From: CBDCIS01 sp965217565
Lineage (GTDB): Bacteria > Chloroflexota > Dehalococcoidia > Lucifugimonadales > CATOSD01
Length of the DNA stretch: 64,000 bases
Assembly: GCA_965217565.1 (NCBI GenBank)
Contig: CBDCIS010000002.1
Location: 186,001 to 250,000 of the forward strand
Direction of reading: 5' to 3'
The notes beneath the pieces were generated by a model. It ran no database searches. It was not told the origin of the DNA and saw nothing but the letters and a program-made list of their open reading frames with translations. A program made the position numbers and the translations under genes. Each line of letters opens with the position of its first letter. Position 1 is the stretch's first letter. Shown here piece by piece: positions 48,000 through 56,162 of the stretch.

Positions 48000-50264
48000 C
48001 TAGCTGTCGTACCTGGTTATCTGGATGACCTGCCGGTCCGCGTCTTCCGGCCTTTCGGTCACGGTATTCTCGAACTTTGGCAATCTGACCCAGTCGCCGG
48101 TCTTCTCGATGTTCACTCGTGTGGCGGCCCACGCGAGCGCGCCCGTGGAGCTATCCTTCACCGAGGGGGAGAGAACCGACAGAACGTTGGCGCCGCGCCC
48201 CTTGGCGTAGCGTCCTCCTGCCGAATGGCCCTGTCCCATCGGTATGGACACGACGTCCGGAGCCGCGCCGGGATGCGGGTAGGCCAAAGCCTCGATCGTT
48301 CCATTGGAGGACGTCACCTTGATTACGTCCCCTTCGCTTATGTCCATATCTCTTGCCACTTCAAGATTAATCTCTACCCAGGTGCGCCAAGTGGCGCTGG
48401 TCACTGGGTCTGGTGTTGCCTGAAGCCATGGAAGGAACGCCCCCGGCCCGTCGCCCAAGGACGTCGAAGCGAAGGGCATAAGGTGAAACTTGAACCGGTC
48501 GTCTGAGTCGAAGGCCGGCTCTTCGGCCGGAGGCAACTCCGGCGCCGTCGGCGAGCCGCCCGACGCCCTGGCCTGGGTGTCCCACCAGCCGCCTCGCTGA
48601 AGCACGCCGTTCCAAAACTCACCAAAGCTGGCCGCTCTTACGGAGCCCCGATTCATGTCGAACAGTTGCCGGGCGCCGTCCTGCAGAATCTCCTTGAAGG
48701 TCTCTCCAGGCAGACCCAGGTCTATGTTGAGACCCTGGGCGATAGTCATAAGGATGTCCGCGAAGTTGCGGGTGCCCAGGTGCTCGCCCCTATCTCCGAA
48801 GAAGGGGCGTATCACCGGCTGCTGAAAACCCACGACCTCGTAGCCCGGCCCCGCCTTGGGGATATCGCTTCCCCAGTCTTCGAGGTAGTTGTTCTCAGGA
48901 AGCACCAGGTCCGCCATCGCGGTGGTGTCGTCCATGAAACCCGAGAAACTGAAGATGAAGGGCACGTCGTAGGTCGCGTCCTTGAACCCCGAGGCGTCGG
49001 GAAGTCCGTACCACGGGTTCGCGCCTCTGACCATCAACGCCTGGACCTGGCCCTGCTTCATCTCGGCAATCAGGCCTTGCCAGTCCTCGAAAGTTGCCGT
49101 CGCAGGAGCGGTCGAAAGGCCGTCCAGGGCGGGCGGGCGATTGGGTATTATGCCTCCTGGCTTACCGAAACTTCCAACGAGATGGTTCAGAGAGTATATG
49201 GCGATGAGATTGAAGAGGCCGTTCGAGTGCGCGGCGGCGGAGCCGCCTCCCATAGCGATGCTGGAGTCGCTCTGCGCGAATTCGTGGGCTATCCTGCGAA
49301 TCTTGACCGCCGGCACACCCACCTTGTCCGCGATGAGCTCGGGCGCGAATGGGGAGAGCATATCGGGATTGCCGCCGGTCAGCGACTGCGCCGCGCCGGA
49401 ATCGCCAAGACCATCGGCGACGATGACCTGGGCCATGCTCAACGCCAGAAGGCCCTCGAATCCCGGTTTTACGAATATCCATTCGTCGGCGTTGGCCGCG
49501 GTCATAGAGAAGCGCGAATCCACGTGCACCAGGTTGCCTCGCTCCCGCTCTCCCTGCCGAAACTCGCCGTACCCTCTCGAGTAGCGTATGGGCGAGACCC
49601 AAGTGTTGAGAAAGTCGGCGCCGAACGAAAGGATGAACCTGGAGTTCTCTATGTCGAAATCAGGAATCTCATCCTGGTCGAACACCTGCTTTATCGCGGC
49701 GCGCAGATTGGTCTGCTCCACCGTTTCGTAGGGCACGTGTCTTCCACGGTACGCCTTCACGAAGCGGTCTATCACCAAACCCATGTGTGCGCCTGTCGGC
49801 TCCGTGACCATCACCATCGCCGACTGGTTTCGCGCTTCCTGAAGGTTGCCCAACTGGAAGGTTAGCCGCCCGATGGCGTCCGTCCAGCTGATCTCCTCGA
49901 AAAGACCGGAGCCGCGCTCACCCACACGCACGAGCGGCGCCTGGATGCGGTCCGGATGGTACAGCGCCTGAAGGCCCGCCTCGCATCGAGCGCCATGTCT
50001 GCCGCGGTTGATAGGGTAGTCGAGGTTGCCCTCGATCTTCTTGGCGCGGCCCTCCATGACCCTGACGACCAGCCCTTCGCTCGTCGGGCACTGGCGGCAG
50101 AGCGTAGCGTACCAGTTGGAGAGGCCGCTGACGGCGTCCTCCGGCATCTCAATCGAAGACTGGACGAACAGCTCGTCCTCGGGTACGCCGCAGGCGGCGA
50201 ACAGGATCGCGCCGGAGGCGGAGCCCCCCGCCAGGGTAAGGAATTGTCGTCTTGTTAGCGCCAT
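48000..50264 (-). CDS. actB: Alternative complex III ActB1: molybdopterin-oxidoreductase-like subunit
   Basis: This 754-residue protein has a Tat signal ('TRRQFLTLAGGSASG') and a possible lipobox ('LFAACG'). 'LCRQCPTSEGLVVRVMEGRA' then 'GARCEAGLQALYHPDR' is the N-terminal iron-sulfur region of the family. The third Cys of the normal C-x2-C-x3-C-xn-C is absent (Ser/Glu there), so this cluster may be lost. Known ActB proteins also lack the molybdenum cofactor although the fold is kept. It is exported folded and sits on the outer face with ActA and ActB2. Confidence 0.93.
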   Translation of the reverse strand: MALTRRQFLTLAGGSASGAILFAACGVPEDELFVQSSIEMPEDAVSGLSNWYATLCRQCPTSEGLVVRVMEGRAKKIEGNLDYPINRGRHGARCEAGLQALYHPDRIQAPLVRVGERGSGLFEEISWTDAIGRLTFQLGNLQEARNQSAMVMVTEPTGAHMGLVIDRFVKAYRGRHVPYETVEQTNLRAAIKQVFDQDEIPDFDIENSRFILSFGADFLNTWVSPIRYSRGYGEFRQGERERGNLVHVDSRFSMTAANADEWIFVKPGFEGLLALSMAQVIVADGLGDSGAAQSLTGGNPDMLSPFAPELIADKVGVPAVKIRRIAHEFAQSDSSIAMGGGSAAAHSNGLFNLIAIYSLNHLVGSFGKPGGIIPNRPPALDGLSTAPATATFEDWQGLIAEMKQGQVQALMVRGANPWYGLPDASGFKDATYDVPFIFSFSGFMDDTTAMADLVLPENNYLEDWGSDIPKAGPGYEVVGFQQPVIRPFFGDRGEHLGTRNFADILMTIAQGLNIDLGLPGETFKEILQDGARQLFDMNRGSVRAASFGEFWNGVLQRGGWWDTQARASGGSPTAPELPPAEEPAFDSDDRFKFHLMPFASTSLGDGPGAFLPWLQATPDPVTSATWRTWVEINLEVARDMDISEGDVIKVTSSNGTIEALAYPHPGAAPDVVSIPMGQGHSAGGRYAKGRGANVLSVLSPSVKDSSTGALAWAATRVNIEKTGDWVRLPKFENTVTERPEDADRQVIQITRYDS

Positions 50265-50278
50265 ACTCTCCTTAGCCT

Positions 50279-50884
50279 CTAATAGTGGCAGGTAGTGCAG
50301 TCGGTTGGTGCGTTGTTATCGCGGTGACAGTCAACGCAGTCGCCCATCTTGAGGGAGCGCACCTGCTTCACCTTCGTCATGCCGCCCACGTCGCCGTGAC
50401 ACGTGGAGCAGACCGCGGACGCGGCCACGCCATCCCTTTCTGAGAAGTACCTGATGTGGGCCTCGTGGACGAAGTGCACGTGATCTGGGAGCCTGTGAAC
50501 GCGCACCCAGTCGATAGGTTGGCCCTGTTCATACATCGCCCGCAGCTTCTCGACCTCGGGAAGACCGTCTCCAACGGTCTTGTGGCACGTCAAACACAAA
50601 CCGGCCGCCGGGACCGTCGCGGCCGCGCCCCTCGTAACGTTCCTGTGGCAGAACGTGCAGTCCAGCCCCAGTTCTTCCACGTGCGTGGTGTGCGGGAACG
50701 CGATCGGCTGGTCCGGCCCCTCGTCAAAACCGAAGATGACGGGCCTGCCGAACCAGGCGGATACCACGAAGGTGGCCAATAGGCCCGCCACAACCAGACC
50801 GCCGAGGCCAACGAGGCCGAGCAACCCGAAGCCCAACAGCTTCTTGGCGGGAGGCCTCTTGTATTGAAAGTCGCCGGGAATCAA
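50279..50884 (-). CDS. actA: Alternative complex III subunit ActA, pentaheme cytochrome c
   Basis: This 201-residue protein has one N-terminal membrane helix (~18-43) and five heme motifs, CTFCH, CLTCH, CSTCH, CVDCH and CTTCH, the last at the extreme C terminus. Five hemes is the number reported for ActA. The His of 'AFPHTTHVEELGLDC' and 'HFVHEAHIRYFS' are likely distal ligands. It is the electron conduit from the core to ActE. It lies 14 bp upstream of the actB1 start. Confidence 0.95.
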   Translation of the reverse strand: MIPGDFQYKRPPAKKLLGFGLLGLVGLGGLVVAGLLATFVVSAWFGRPVIFGFDEGPDQPIAFPHTTHVEELGLDCTFCHRNVTRGAAATVPAAGLCLTCHKTVGDGLPEVEKLRAMYEQGQPIDWVRVHRLPDHVHFVHEAHIRYFSERDGVAASAVCSTCHGDVGGMTKVKQVRSLKMGDCVDCHRDNNAPTDCTTCHY

Positions 50885-50970
50885 GTTTGGTTAGCCTCAG
50901 AGTTAATCAACTTGTCCAATTCTGCCGCGTTTGCGCTCGAGTATCGATCGCTTGCCACTTATGGCGTCCG

Positions 50971-51261
50971 CTAGATCCAGTAGCTTTCCCAGATTCTTCG
51001 GAGAACACCGGCGAGGTCGATAACCTGGACCAGGAAGAACACGGCGAGCGCGAACGAGATGATGGCGAGAAGGTAAAACAGGGGCCGAGCCTTCTGCGCG
51101 GCTCTGGGGACGTGCTGCGACGCCACGAGCGAGGGGATGAAGTTGTGCCCCAGCAGCATATTGCTGGCAAAGAGGACGACAAAGAGAACAACTAGCCAGA
51201 GATTGGTCATCAGCTTGCCAATCTCGCTCCACTCTGAACCGCCCAGCGCAGATGGATCCAT
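50971..51261 (-). CDS. Small two-helix membrane protein, first gene of the ACIII operon
   Basis: This 96-residue protein has helices at about 20-42 ('LWLVVLFVVLFASNMLLGHN') and 62-85 ('LFYLLAIISFALAVFFLVQV'). The linker is 'FIPSLVASQHVPRAAQKARP'. No heme motif or known domain is seen. It is transcribed from a good promoter at 51314-51342 and precedes actA by ~86 bp. Small extra membrane subunits are known in some ACIII clusters, so it may be an accessory subunit, by position only. Confidence 0.75.
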   Translation of the reverse strand: MDPSALGGSEWSEIGKLMTNLWLVVLFVVLFASNMLLGHNFIPSLVASQHVPRAAQKARPLFYLLAIISFALAVFFLVQVIDLAGVLRRIWESYWI

Positions 51262-51313
51262 TCGTTAGCGTTCCTCACATGGTGCGCAGAGTCCGCCGAC
51301 CGTCACCGCGTGA

Positions 51314-51342
51314 AAATTATCACATGCTACAATAGGTGTCAA
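51314..51342 (-). promoter_or_regulatory. Promoter of the alternative complex III operon
   Basis: On the - strand a perfect TTGACA (51342-51337) is followed 17 bp later by TAATTT (51319-51314). GATAAT with a 15-bp spacer is the alternative -10. The first gene starts 53 bp downstream. No other strong promoter was noticed through to actE. Confidence 0.65.
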
Positions 51343-51435
51343 GAGTTTCTGCATGGTTCGCGCAAAACTTTCTCACTAGCAGCCACGAAAGGGGCCATCG
51401 CCAATTATCCCTTCCCTTTGGGGAGTATAGCAGGG

Positions 51436-51575
51436 TCTCCGGGGTAACTGTTCAGAGTTCAGGGAAAATGAAGTGATTTGCCTCAGGCTACCTCACCCAA
51501 GCGCCTAACCCCCTCCCGTCAAGGGAGGGGACAATGGGTGAGCCTCCCATCAAACGTGAACAGTTACTCTCCGGG
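51436..51575. mobile_element. MITE, 124 bp, with 11-bp terminal inverted repeats and 8-bp target duplication
   Basis: GTAACTGTTCA (51444-51454) and TGAACAGTTAC (51557-51567) are perfect inverted ends. The 8 bp outside them, TCTCCGGG, occur on both sides (51436-51443 and 51568-51575). The interior has a strong palindrome, cccctccc-gtcaa-gggagggg (51510-51530), and no coding capacity. The matching ends and target duplication show a real transposition event. A related partial copy is at 21365-21430 and core-only relics at 46-77 and 12208-12233. It lies between the ACIII promoter and the alpha/beta hydrolase gene. 8-bp duplications are produced by several IS families, so the helper transposase is unknown. 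Confidence 0.85.
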
Positions 51576-51687
51576 TGGGTCGCTTGTGAAGCCGTGCCGC
51601 TTCACCTACAATTGTGGTGTCGGGACGTGGCCAGCCGGTTCGCGTCCCCTGCTGGCTCCGCAACAACCACACTGGAGGCGGTCACTG

Positions 51688-53667
51688 ATGGATACCCAAG
51701 TTCGCCTGCGAATCGACACACGCGAGCCGTTCGCCGACGGCATGAGCTTCGGTGCGGTCGGTCCCTACGAGCGGCTGTCGGGCCGTGTGGACTTTGCCAT
51801 CGACCCCGACGAACACGCCAACCACGCCATCGTGGACCTCGCCCTCGCGCCTCGCGATTCCGACGGCATTGTCGAATACTCAACCGACTTCTACATCCTG
51901 AGACCGGCCGACCTGGAGAGGGGCAACCGCCGAATCCTGTACGACGTGAACAACCGCGGCAGCAAGCGCATCCTCCAGTTCTTCAATGACGCCGTGCATA
52001 GCAACCAACCCGCGGACGTGGAACACGCCGGCAACGGCTTTCTCATGCGCAGGGGCTACTCAGTCGTCTGGTCAGGATGGCAGGGAGACATCATGCGCGG
52101 GGACGGACGCCTGGCGATGGAGCTTCCCGTAGCCCGCGAGGGCAAGCATGAGGTCACCGGCCCGGTTCGCGCCGAGTTCATCCTCGACGAGGCCGGCGTA
52201 ACCTCCATGCCACTGAGCGGGAACGGCTACACCCACAGCTACGAGGCCAACTCCACGGACACCGCATCCGCGACCTTTACGCTGCGCGAGTACGAGCGCG
52301 ATCCAAGGGTCGCCATCTCGCCATCCGAATGGCAGTTCGCCAGCCTGGATGAGGACGGCAGGCCCACGCCATCCGCCTTCCACTGCTATCTGCCCGCCGG
52401 ATTCAGGCCCGGTTGGATTTACGAGCTGGTTTACACTGCCAAGAATCCCCCCGTGCTTGGGCTGGGCTTCGCGGGCGTGAGGGACCTGCTTTCGTTCCTG
52501 CGTCATGCCGAGGCGGATTCGGACGGCGGGCCGAATCCGCTGAAGCAAAACGGCGTCGGCATAGAGAAGGCGTATGGTTGGGGTCGCTCGCAGAGCGGGC
52601 GGTTCCTGCGCGAGTTCGTCTATCGCGGCTTCAACGAGGATTCGCGGGGCTGCCGCGTCTTCGACTCAATCTCGCCTCACGTCTCCGGTGGAGGCCGCGT
52701 GTCCCTCAACTACCGCTTCGCCCAGCCTGGCCGCTTTCCCCGTCAGCACAACGACCACTTGTATCCTTCGGACCAGTTCCCGTTCGCCTACGCGGTTACC
52801 ACGGACGCCCTCACGGGCAAGATAGACGGCATCCTGAAGCGTCCTGACACCGATCCCGTCGTGATACACACCCAGACCGCGTCTGAGTACTGGGACCGCA
52901 GGGGTTCGCTGGTGCATACCGACTCCCTGGGGAACGACCTTTCCGATCAGGAGAACGCCAGGGTGTTTCTTTTTTCCGGTTCCCAGCACAACGCCGATCC
53001 CCTGGGAGGGCCGCGCGCCGGCGCGCACCGGCACCTGTCCAACCCGCTCAACACGACGCCCCTTCTGCGCGCGCTACTGGACTCCCTGGATGACTGGGCC
53101 ACCAACGGCTCGCCGCCGCCCGCGAGCCGTGTGCCCACCAGGAGCGACGAGACCGCGGTTCCGGCGGACGTCGCGCATTCGCGATTCCCCACGATTCCCG
53201 GCGTCGAGTGTCCCGACGAACTGAACCGCCTTTACGTGCAAGACCATGGCCCGCTGTTCGACAAGGGAATCCTGGGAGAAGAGCCTCCTATCCAGGACAG
53301 GGGGCGAGAGTACACGGTCCTCATCTCCCAGGTAGATGCCGACGGCAACGAGGTAGCCGGAATCCGCGCGCCGCACGTAGCCGTGCCACTGGCTACCTAC
53401 ACGGGCTGGAACTTCAGGCCGGATGGGTCCGCGGAGAAGGCCCATGCCGGCACGCTGGGCAGCTACTTCCCATTCGCCAAGACTGAGGAGGATCGGCGCA
53501 GCGGCGGCGACTCGCGCCCCTCGATCCAGGAGCGTTACCGCTCGAAGGCCCACTACGTCCGCGCCATCGCGTCGGCGGCCCAGAGGATGGTGGAGCAACG
53601 GCTGCTCCTGGAGGAAGACGCGGACCGCTACGTCGAGCTTGCCATGAGTGAGCGGGCGTTCGGCTGA
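51688..53667 (+). CDS. Alpha/beta-hydrolase domain protein (large, uncharacterised type)
   Basis: About 659 residues from ATG 51688 (GGAGG 9 nt upstream). The protein matches the long 'alpha/beta hydrolase domain-containing' family common in soil and marine bacteria. N-terminal beta-rich region contains 'GAVGPYERLSGRVDFAIDPD'. The nucleophile elbow is probably 'GWGRSQSGRFLREFVYRGFN' (G-x-S-x-G). C-terminal histidines follow in 'DPLGGPRAGAHRHLS'. No secretion signal is seen from this start. A longer frame reaches back through the MITE and is not plausible. It probably hydrolyses an ester or lactone. Two oxidoreductase genes follow on the same strand (42 and 30 bp gaps), suggesting a catabolic operon. 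Confidence 0.85.
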   Translation: MDTQVRLRIDTREPFADGMSFGAVGPYERLSGRVDFAIDPDEHANHAIVDLALAPRDSDGIVEYSTDFYILRPADLERGNRRILYDVNNRGSKRILQFFNDAVHSNQPADVEHAGNGFLMRRGYSVVWSGWQGDIMRGDGRLAMELPVAREGKHEVTGPVRAEFILDEAGVTSMPLSGNGYTHSYEANSTDTASATFTLREYERDPRVAISPSEWQFASLDEDGRPTPSAFHCYLPAGFRPGWIYELVYTAKNPPVLGLGFAGVRDLLSFLRHAEADSDGGPNPLKQNGVGIEKAYGWGRSQSGRFLREFVYRGFNEDSRGCRVFDSISPHVSGGGRVSLNYRFAQPGRFPRQHNDHLYPSDQFPFAYAVTTDALTGKIDGILKRPDTDPVVIHTQTASEYWDRRGSLVHTDSLGNDLSDQENARVFLFSGSQHNADPLGGPRAGAHRHLSNPLNTTPLLRALLDSLDDWATNGSPPPASRVPTRSDETAVPADVAHSRFPTIPGVECPDELNRLYVQDHGPLFDKGILGEEPPIQDRGREYTVLISQVDADGNEVAGIRAPHVAVPLATYTGWNFRPDGSAEKAHAGTLGSYFPFAKTEEDRRSGGDSRPSIQERYRSKAHYVRAIASAAQRMVEQRLLLEEDADRYVELAMSERAFG

Positions 53668-53709
53668 GGTTTGCTTTGTGCGGCCAATAGTTGAGTAAAG
53701 GAGACGCCT

Positions 53710-54840
53710 ATGAGCGACGCATACGACGTCGTGATAGTCGGTCTTGGAGCGATGGGCAGCGCCGCCGCCCATCACCTCGCGCGGCGCGGCAAGCGGGTGC
53801 TCGGCCTGGACCGCCACACTCCGCCGCATACGCTGGGGTCGTCTCACGGGGAGACCAGGATCATACGCGAGGCGTATTTCGAGCACCCGTCCTACGTGCC
53901 CATAATTCAGCGCGCATATGAACTGTGGAGAGAGCTCGAGCAGGACGCCGGGCGCAGCCTGCTTCTCGAAACCGGCGGCGTTATGGTCGGCCCCGCGGAG
54001 GGCGCGCTGGCGCTCGGAGCGGAACTGAGCGCGAGAACACACAATCTTCCCTACGAAAAGCTGTCCGCCGACGAGGTGACCCGCCGCTTTCCCGTGCTCC
54101 GGCCATCGGAGGACATGACAACCATTTGGGACCCTCATGCCGGCATCCTCTACCCGGAGGCCTGCATAGAAGCGCACTTGGAACTCGCGGGCCGCGACGG
54201 CGCGGAGTTCCGATTCGATGAGGCCGTCACCTCGTGGATGCCCGACGGGGACGGCGTTAGAGTTGTCACGCCAAGCGAAACATACCGCGCAGACCGGATA
54301 CTGCTTTCGGCGGGCGCGTGGATGTCCAATCTCGCGCAAGACCTGGAACTGCCCCTGGTCGTGGAACGGCAGGTCCTATGCTGGTTCGAGCCTACGACCG
54401 GCGGAGAGGGCTTTTCGCCGGGGCGTTGCCCAATCTTCGTATGGGACTATGGGCAGGAGCGCCGCTTCTACGGCTTTCCAAACCTGGGCCGCGGCGTCAA
54501 GGTCGCCCTGATGCACCAGGGAGAGGACACCGCCCCCGATTCCATACGCCGCGAGGTTGGCGCGGAGGACGTAGCGACGGTTCGCGCGATGCTAGAGCGC
54601 TACATTCCGAGCGCCAACGGGGCGAATCTGGCCTCCGAGGTTTGCATGTTCACCAATACGCCGGACAGTCACTTCCTCATCGACTTTCACCCGCTCAACT
54701 CGCGGGTGCTCATCGCCAGCCCGTGCTCGGGGCACGGCTTCAAGTTCGCCAGCGCCATAGGCGAGATACTCGCCGACCTGCTCACGGAGGGCCGTTCAAG
54801 CCTGGACATCGAACTTTTCCGGCTCGACCGCTTCGAGTAG
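53710..54840 (+). CDS. FAD-dependent amine oxidase, sarcosine/N-methyltryptophan oxidase type
   Basis: This 376-residue DAO-family protein starts with the dinucleotide-binding motif 'YDVVIVGLGAMGSAAAHHLA' and 'HTLGSSHGETRIIREAYFEH', both typical of monomeric sarcosine oxidase and MTOX. The covalent-flavin Cys region near 'CSGHGFKFASAIGEILADL' carries the Cys used in that subgroup. It would oxidise an N-methyl or cyclic amine to imine and H2O2. GGAGACG precedes the ATG. Position between a hydrolase and an SDR suggests use of an amide- or ester-linked nitrogen compound. Confidence 0.88.
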   Translation: MSDAYDVVIVGLGAMGSAAAHHLARRGKRVLGLDRHTPPHTLGSSHGETRIIREAYFEHPSYVPIIQRAYELWRELEQDAGRSLLLETGGVMVGPAEGALALGAELSARTHNLPYEKLSADEVTRRFPVLRPSEDMTTIWDPHAGILYPEACIEAHLELAGRDGAEFRFDEAVTSWMPDGDGVRVVTPSETYRADRILLSAGAWMSNLAQDLELPLVVERQVLCWFEPTTGGEGFSPGRCPIFVWDYGQERRFYGFPNLGRGVKVALMHQGEDTAPDSIRREVGAEDVATVRAMLERYIPSANGANLASEVCMFTNTPDSHFLIDFHPLNSRVLIASPCSGHGFKFASAIGEILADLLTEGRSSLDIELFRLDRFE

Positions 54841-54870
54841 CCGGCGACAATCAGCAGACGGAGGCAAGAC

Positions 54871-55623
54871 ATGAGACTCGAGGGCAAAGTTGTCTTTATC
54901 AGCGGAGGCGCGCGCGGAATGGGCGCGGCAGAGGCGAGGCTGTTCGCCAGGGAAGGCGCGAGGGTCGCCATTGGCGACGTTCTGGAGAGTGAGGGCCGGC
55001 AGGTGGAGGCCGAGATCAGCGAGACGGGCGGCGAAGCCCTGTTCGTTCGCTTGGACGTCGCCAGCGAGTTGGATTGGGAGCGCGCCATCGCCGCAACGGT
55101 CGCACGCTTTGGCAGGCTCGACGCGCTCGTTAACAACGCGGGCGTGAGCGGCCGCAGCATGGTGGAAGACACCAGCGTGGAGGATTGGGACAGGGTCATG
55201 GAGATTAACGCCAAGGGCGTCTTTCTGGGCACGAAGGCCGCTATACCGGAGATGCGAAAGGCGGGCGGAGGCTCCATCGTCAACATCTCGTCGCAGCTTG
55301 GACTGGTCGGGACGGACAACAGCAGCCCGCAGTACCAGGCCTCCAAGGGCGCGGTGCGCATATTCACGAAGGCGACCGCGATACAGTATTCAAGCGACGG
55401 CATCAGGGCCAACTCGGTGCACCCCGGCCCAATCGTCACGCCGATGACGGAGTCCCGTCGGGCAGACCCCGCGCAGCGCGAGCTTATGCTGTCGCGCATC
55501 CCGTTGAACAGGTACGGCCAGCCCGACGACGTGGCCTACGGAGTCCTTTACCTGGTTTCAGACGAGTCCTCATTCGTAACGGGAAGCGAACTGGTAATCG
55601 ACGGCGGCTGGACGGCGCAGTAG
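54871..55623 (+). CDS. Short-chain dehydrogenase/reductase (SDR)
   Basis: This 250-residue classical SDR has 'SGGARGMGAAEARLFAREGA' (cofactor loop), 'LVNNAGVSG', Ser in 'IVNISSQLG', Tyr-x3-Lys in 'QYQASKGAV', and the end 'VTGSELVIDGGW'. 'GDVLESEG' after strand 2 (Asp) favours NAD. Close to glucose-1-dehydrogenase/3-alpha-hydroxysteroid-type SDRs. It begins 30 bp after the amine oxidase and ends the hydrolase-oxidase-SDR set. Confidence 0.9.
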   Translation: MRLEGKVVFISGGARGMGAAEARLFAREGARVAIGDVLESEGRQVEAEISETGGEALFVRLDVASELDWERAIAATVARFGRLDALVNNAGVSGRSMVEDTSVEDWDRVMEINAKGVFLGTKAAIPEMRKAGGGSIVNISSQLGLVGTDNSSPQYQASKGAVRIFTKATAIQYSSDGIRANSVHPGPIVTPMTESRRADPAQRELMLSRIPLNRYGQPDDVAYGVLYLVSDESSFVTGSELVIDGGWTAQ

Positions 55624-55734
55624 CGAGGAAGTTGGTCAGTTTGTCGGCCCGTCAGTACTTCAGTGTTGGCGGGCGTTCCCGGGGCTTTTGTTTTCACGTG
55701 GGAGCGCACGATAGCCGCCGACCGTCCGATGAAG

Positions 55735-55766
55735 AGAGCCCCACCACCCGGAGGTGGTGAGGCTCT
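55735..55766 (-). terminator. Terminator hairpin of RNase P RNA
   Basis: On the - strand agagcctcaccacc pairs with ggtggtggggctct around a 4-nt turn, 4 bp past the RNA 3' end. The following bases (cttcatcgg) are only weakly U-rich. It may also stop + strand transcription of the SDR from the other side. Confidence 0.6.
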
Positions 55767-55770
55767 TACG

Positions 55771-56143
55771 CCAAGGCAGCCTGTAAGCCGAGTTCTGTAT
55801 CCCGACGAGTCGGGACGGCGGCCATCTATCTAGCCCTTCCGTTGCCGAAAGGGTCGTGCGGCCAACCCGGGGAAAGGGCCGGGTAACCCGTTAGTCCCCT
55901 ATTAGGCCTTGCTCCGGATGGGGCTTGCCTGGCCTCCGATGTTACCATCGGAGCGGTGAGCTCTTACCTCGCCTTTTCACCCTTATCTCTCCGTTGCCGG
56001 TGAGACGGTATGTTTCTGTGGCGCTTTCCGTCGGGTTACCCCGCCCCGCCGTTAGCGGGCATCCCTACCCGGTGGAGCTCGGACTTTCCTCCCTCACGCG
56101 AGCCAGGAGGCGTCGCGGACGGCGACCGCCCAGCCGCCTTGAA
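55771..56143 (-). ncRNA. rnpB: RNase P RNA (bacterial type A)
   Basis: The - strand carries the universal blocks of RNase P RNA in order: 'gaggaaagtccgagctcc' (P4 5' strand/CR-I), 'acagaaacataccg', 'gaaaaggcgaggtaagagct' (L15/CCA-binding GGT loop region near 'gaggtaagagctcaccg') and 'cagaactcggcttacaggct' (P4 3' strand). The ends pair as P1 (caaggcggc with gctgccttg). A -10 box TATAAT lies 7 bp upstream (56156-56151), within 10 bp of the preceding stop codon, so it has its own promoter. It matures tRNA 5' ends. Confidence 0.95.
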
Positions 56144-56150
56144 CAAGGTG

Positions 56151-56156
56151 ATTATA
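56151..56156 (-). promoter_or_regulatory. -10 box of rnpB
   Basis: A perfect TATAAT on the - strand ends about 8 bp before the RNase P RNA 5' end. The -35 region lies in the last codons of the recombinase gene and is weak (TGGAAG at 17 bp). Confidence 0.6.
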
Positions 56157-56162
56157 GCATCC

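Noticed and set aside
52947..54339. Long - strand frames opposite the hydrolase and amine oxidase genes
   Set aside because: They lack motifs and mirror the + strand genes, which have clear catalytic signatures.
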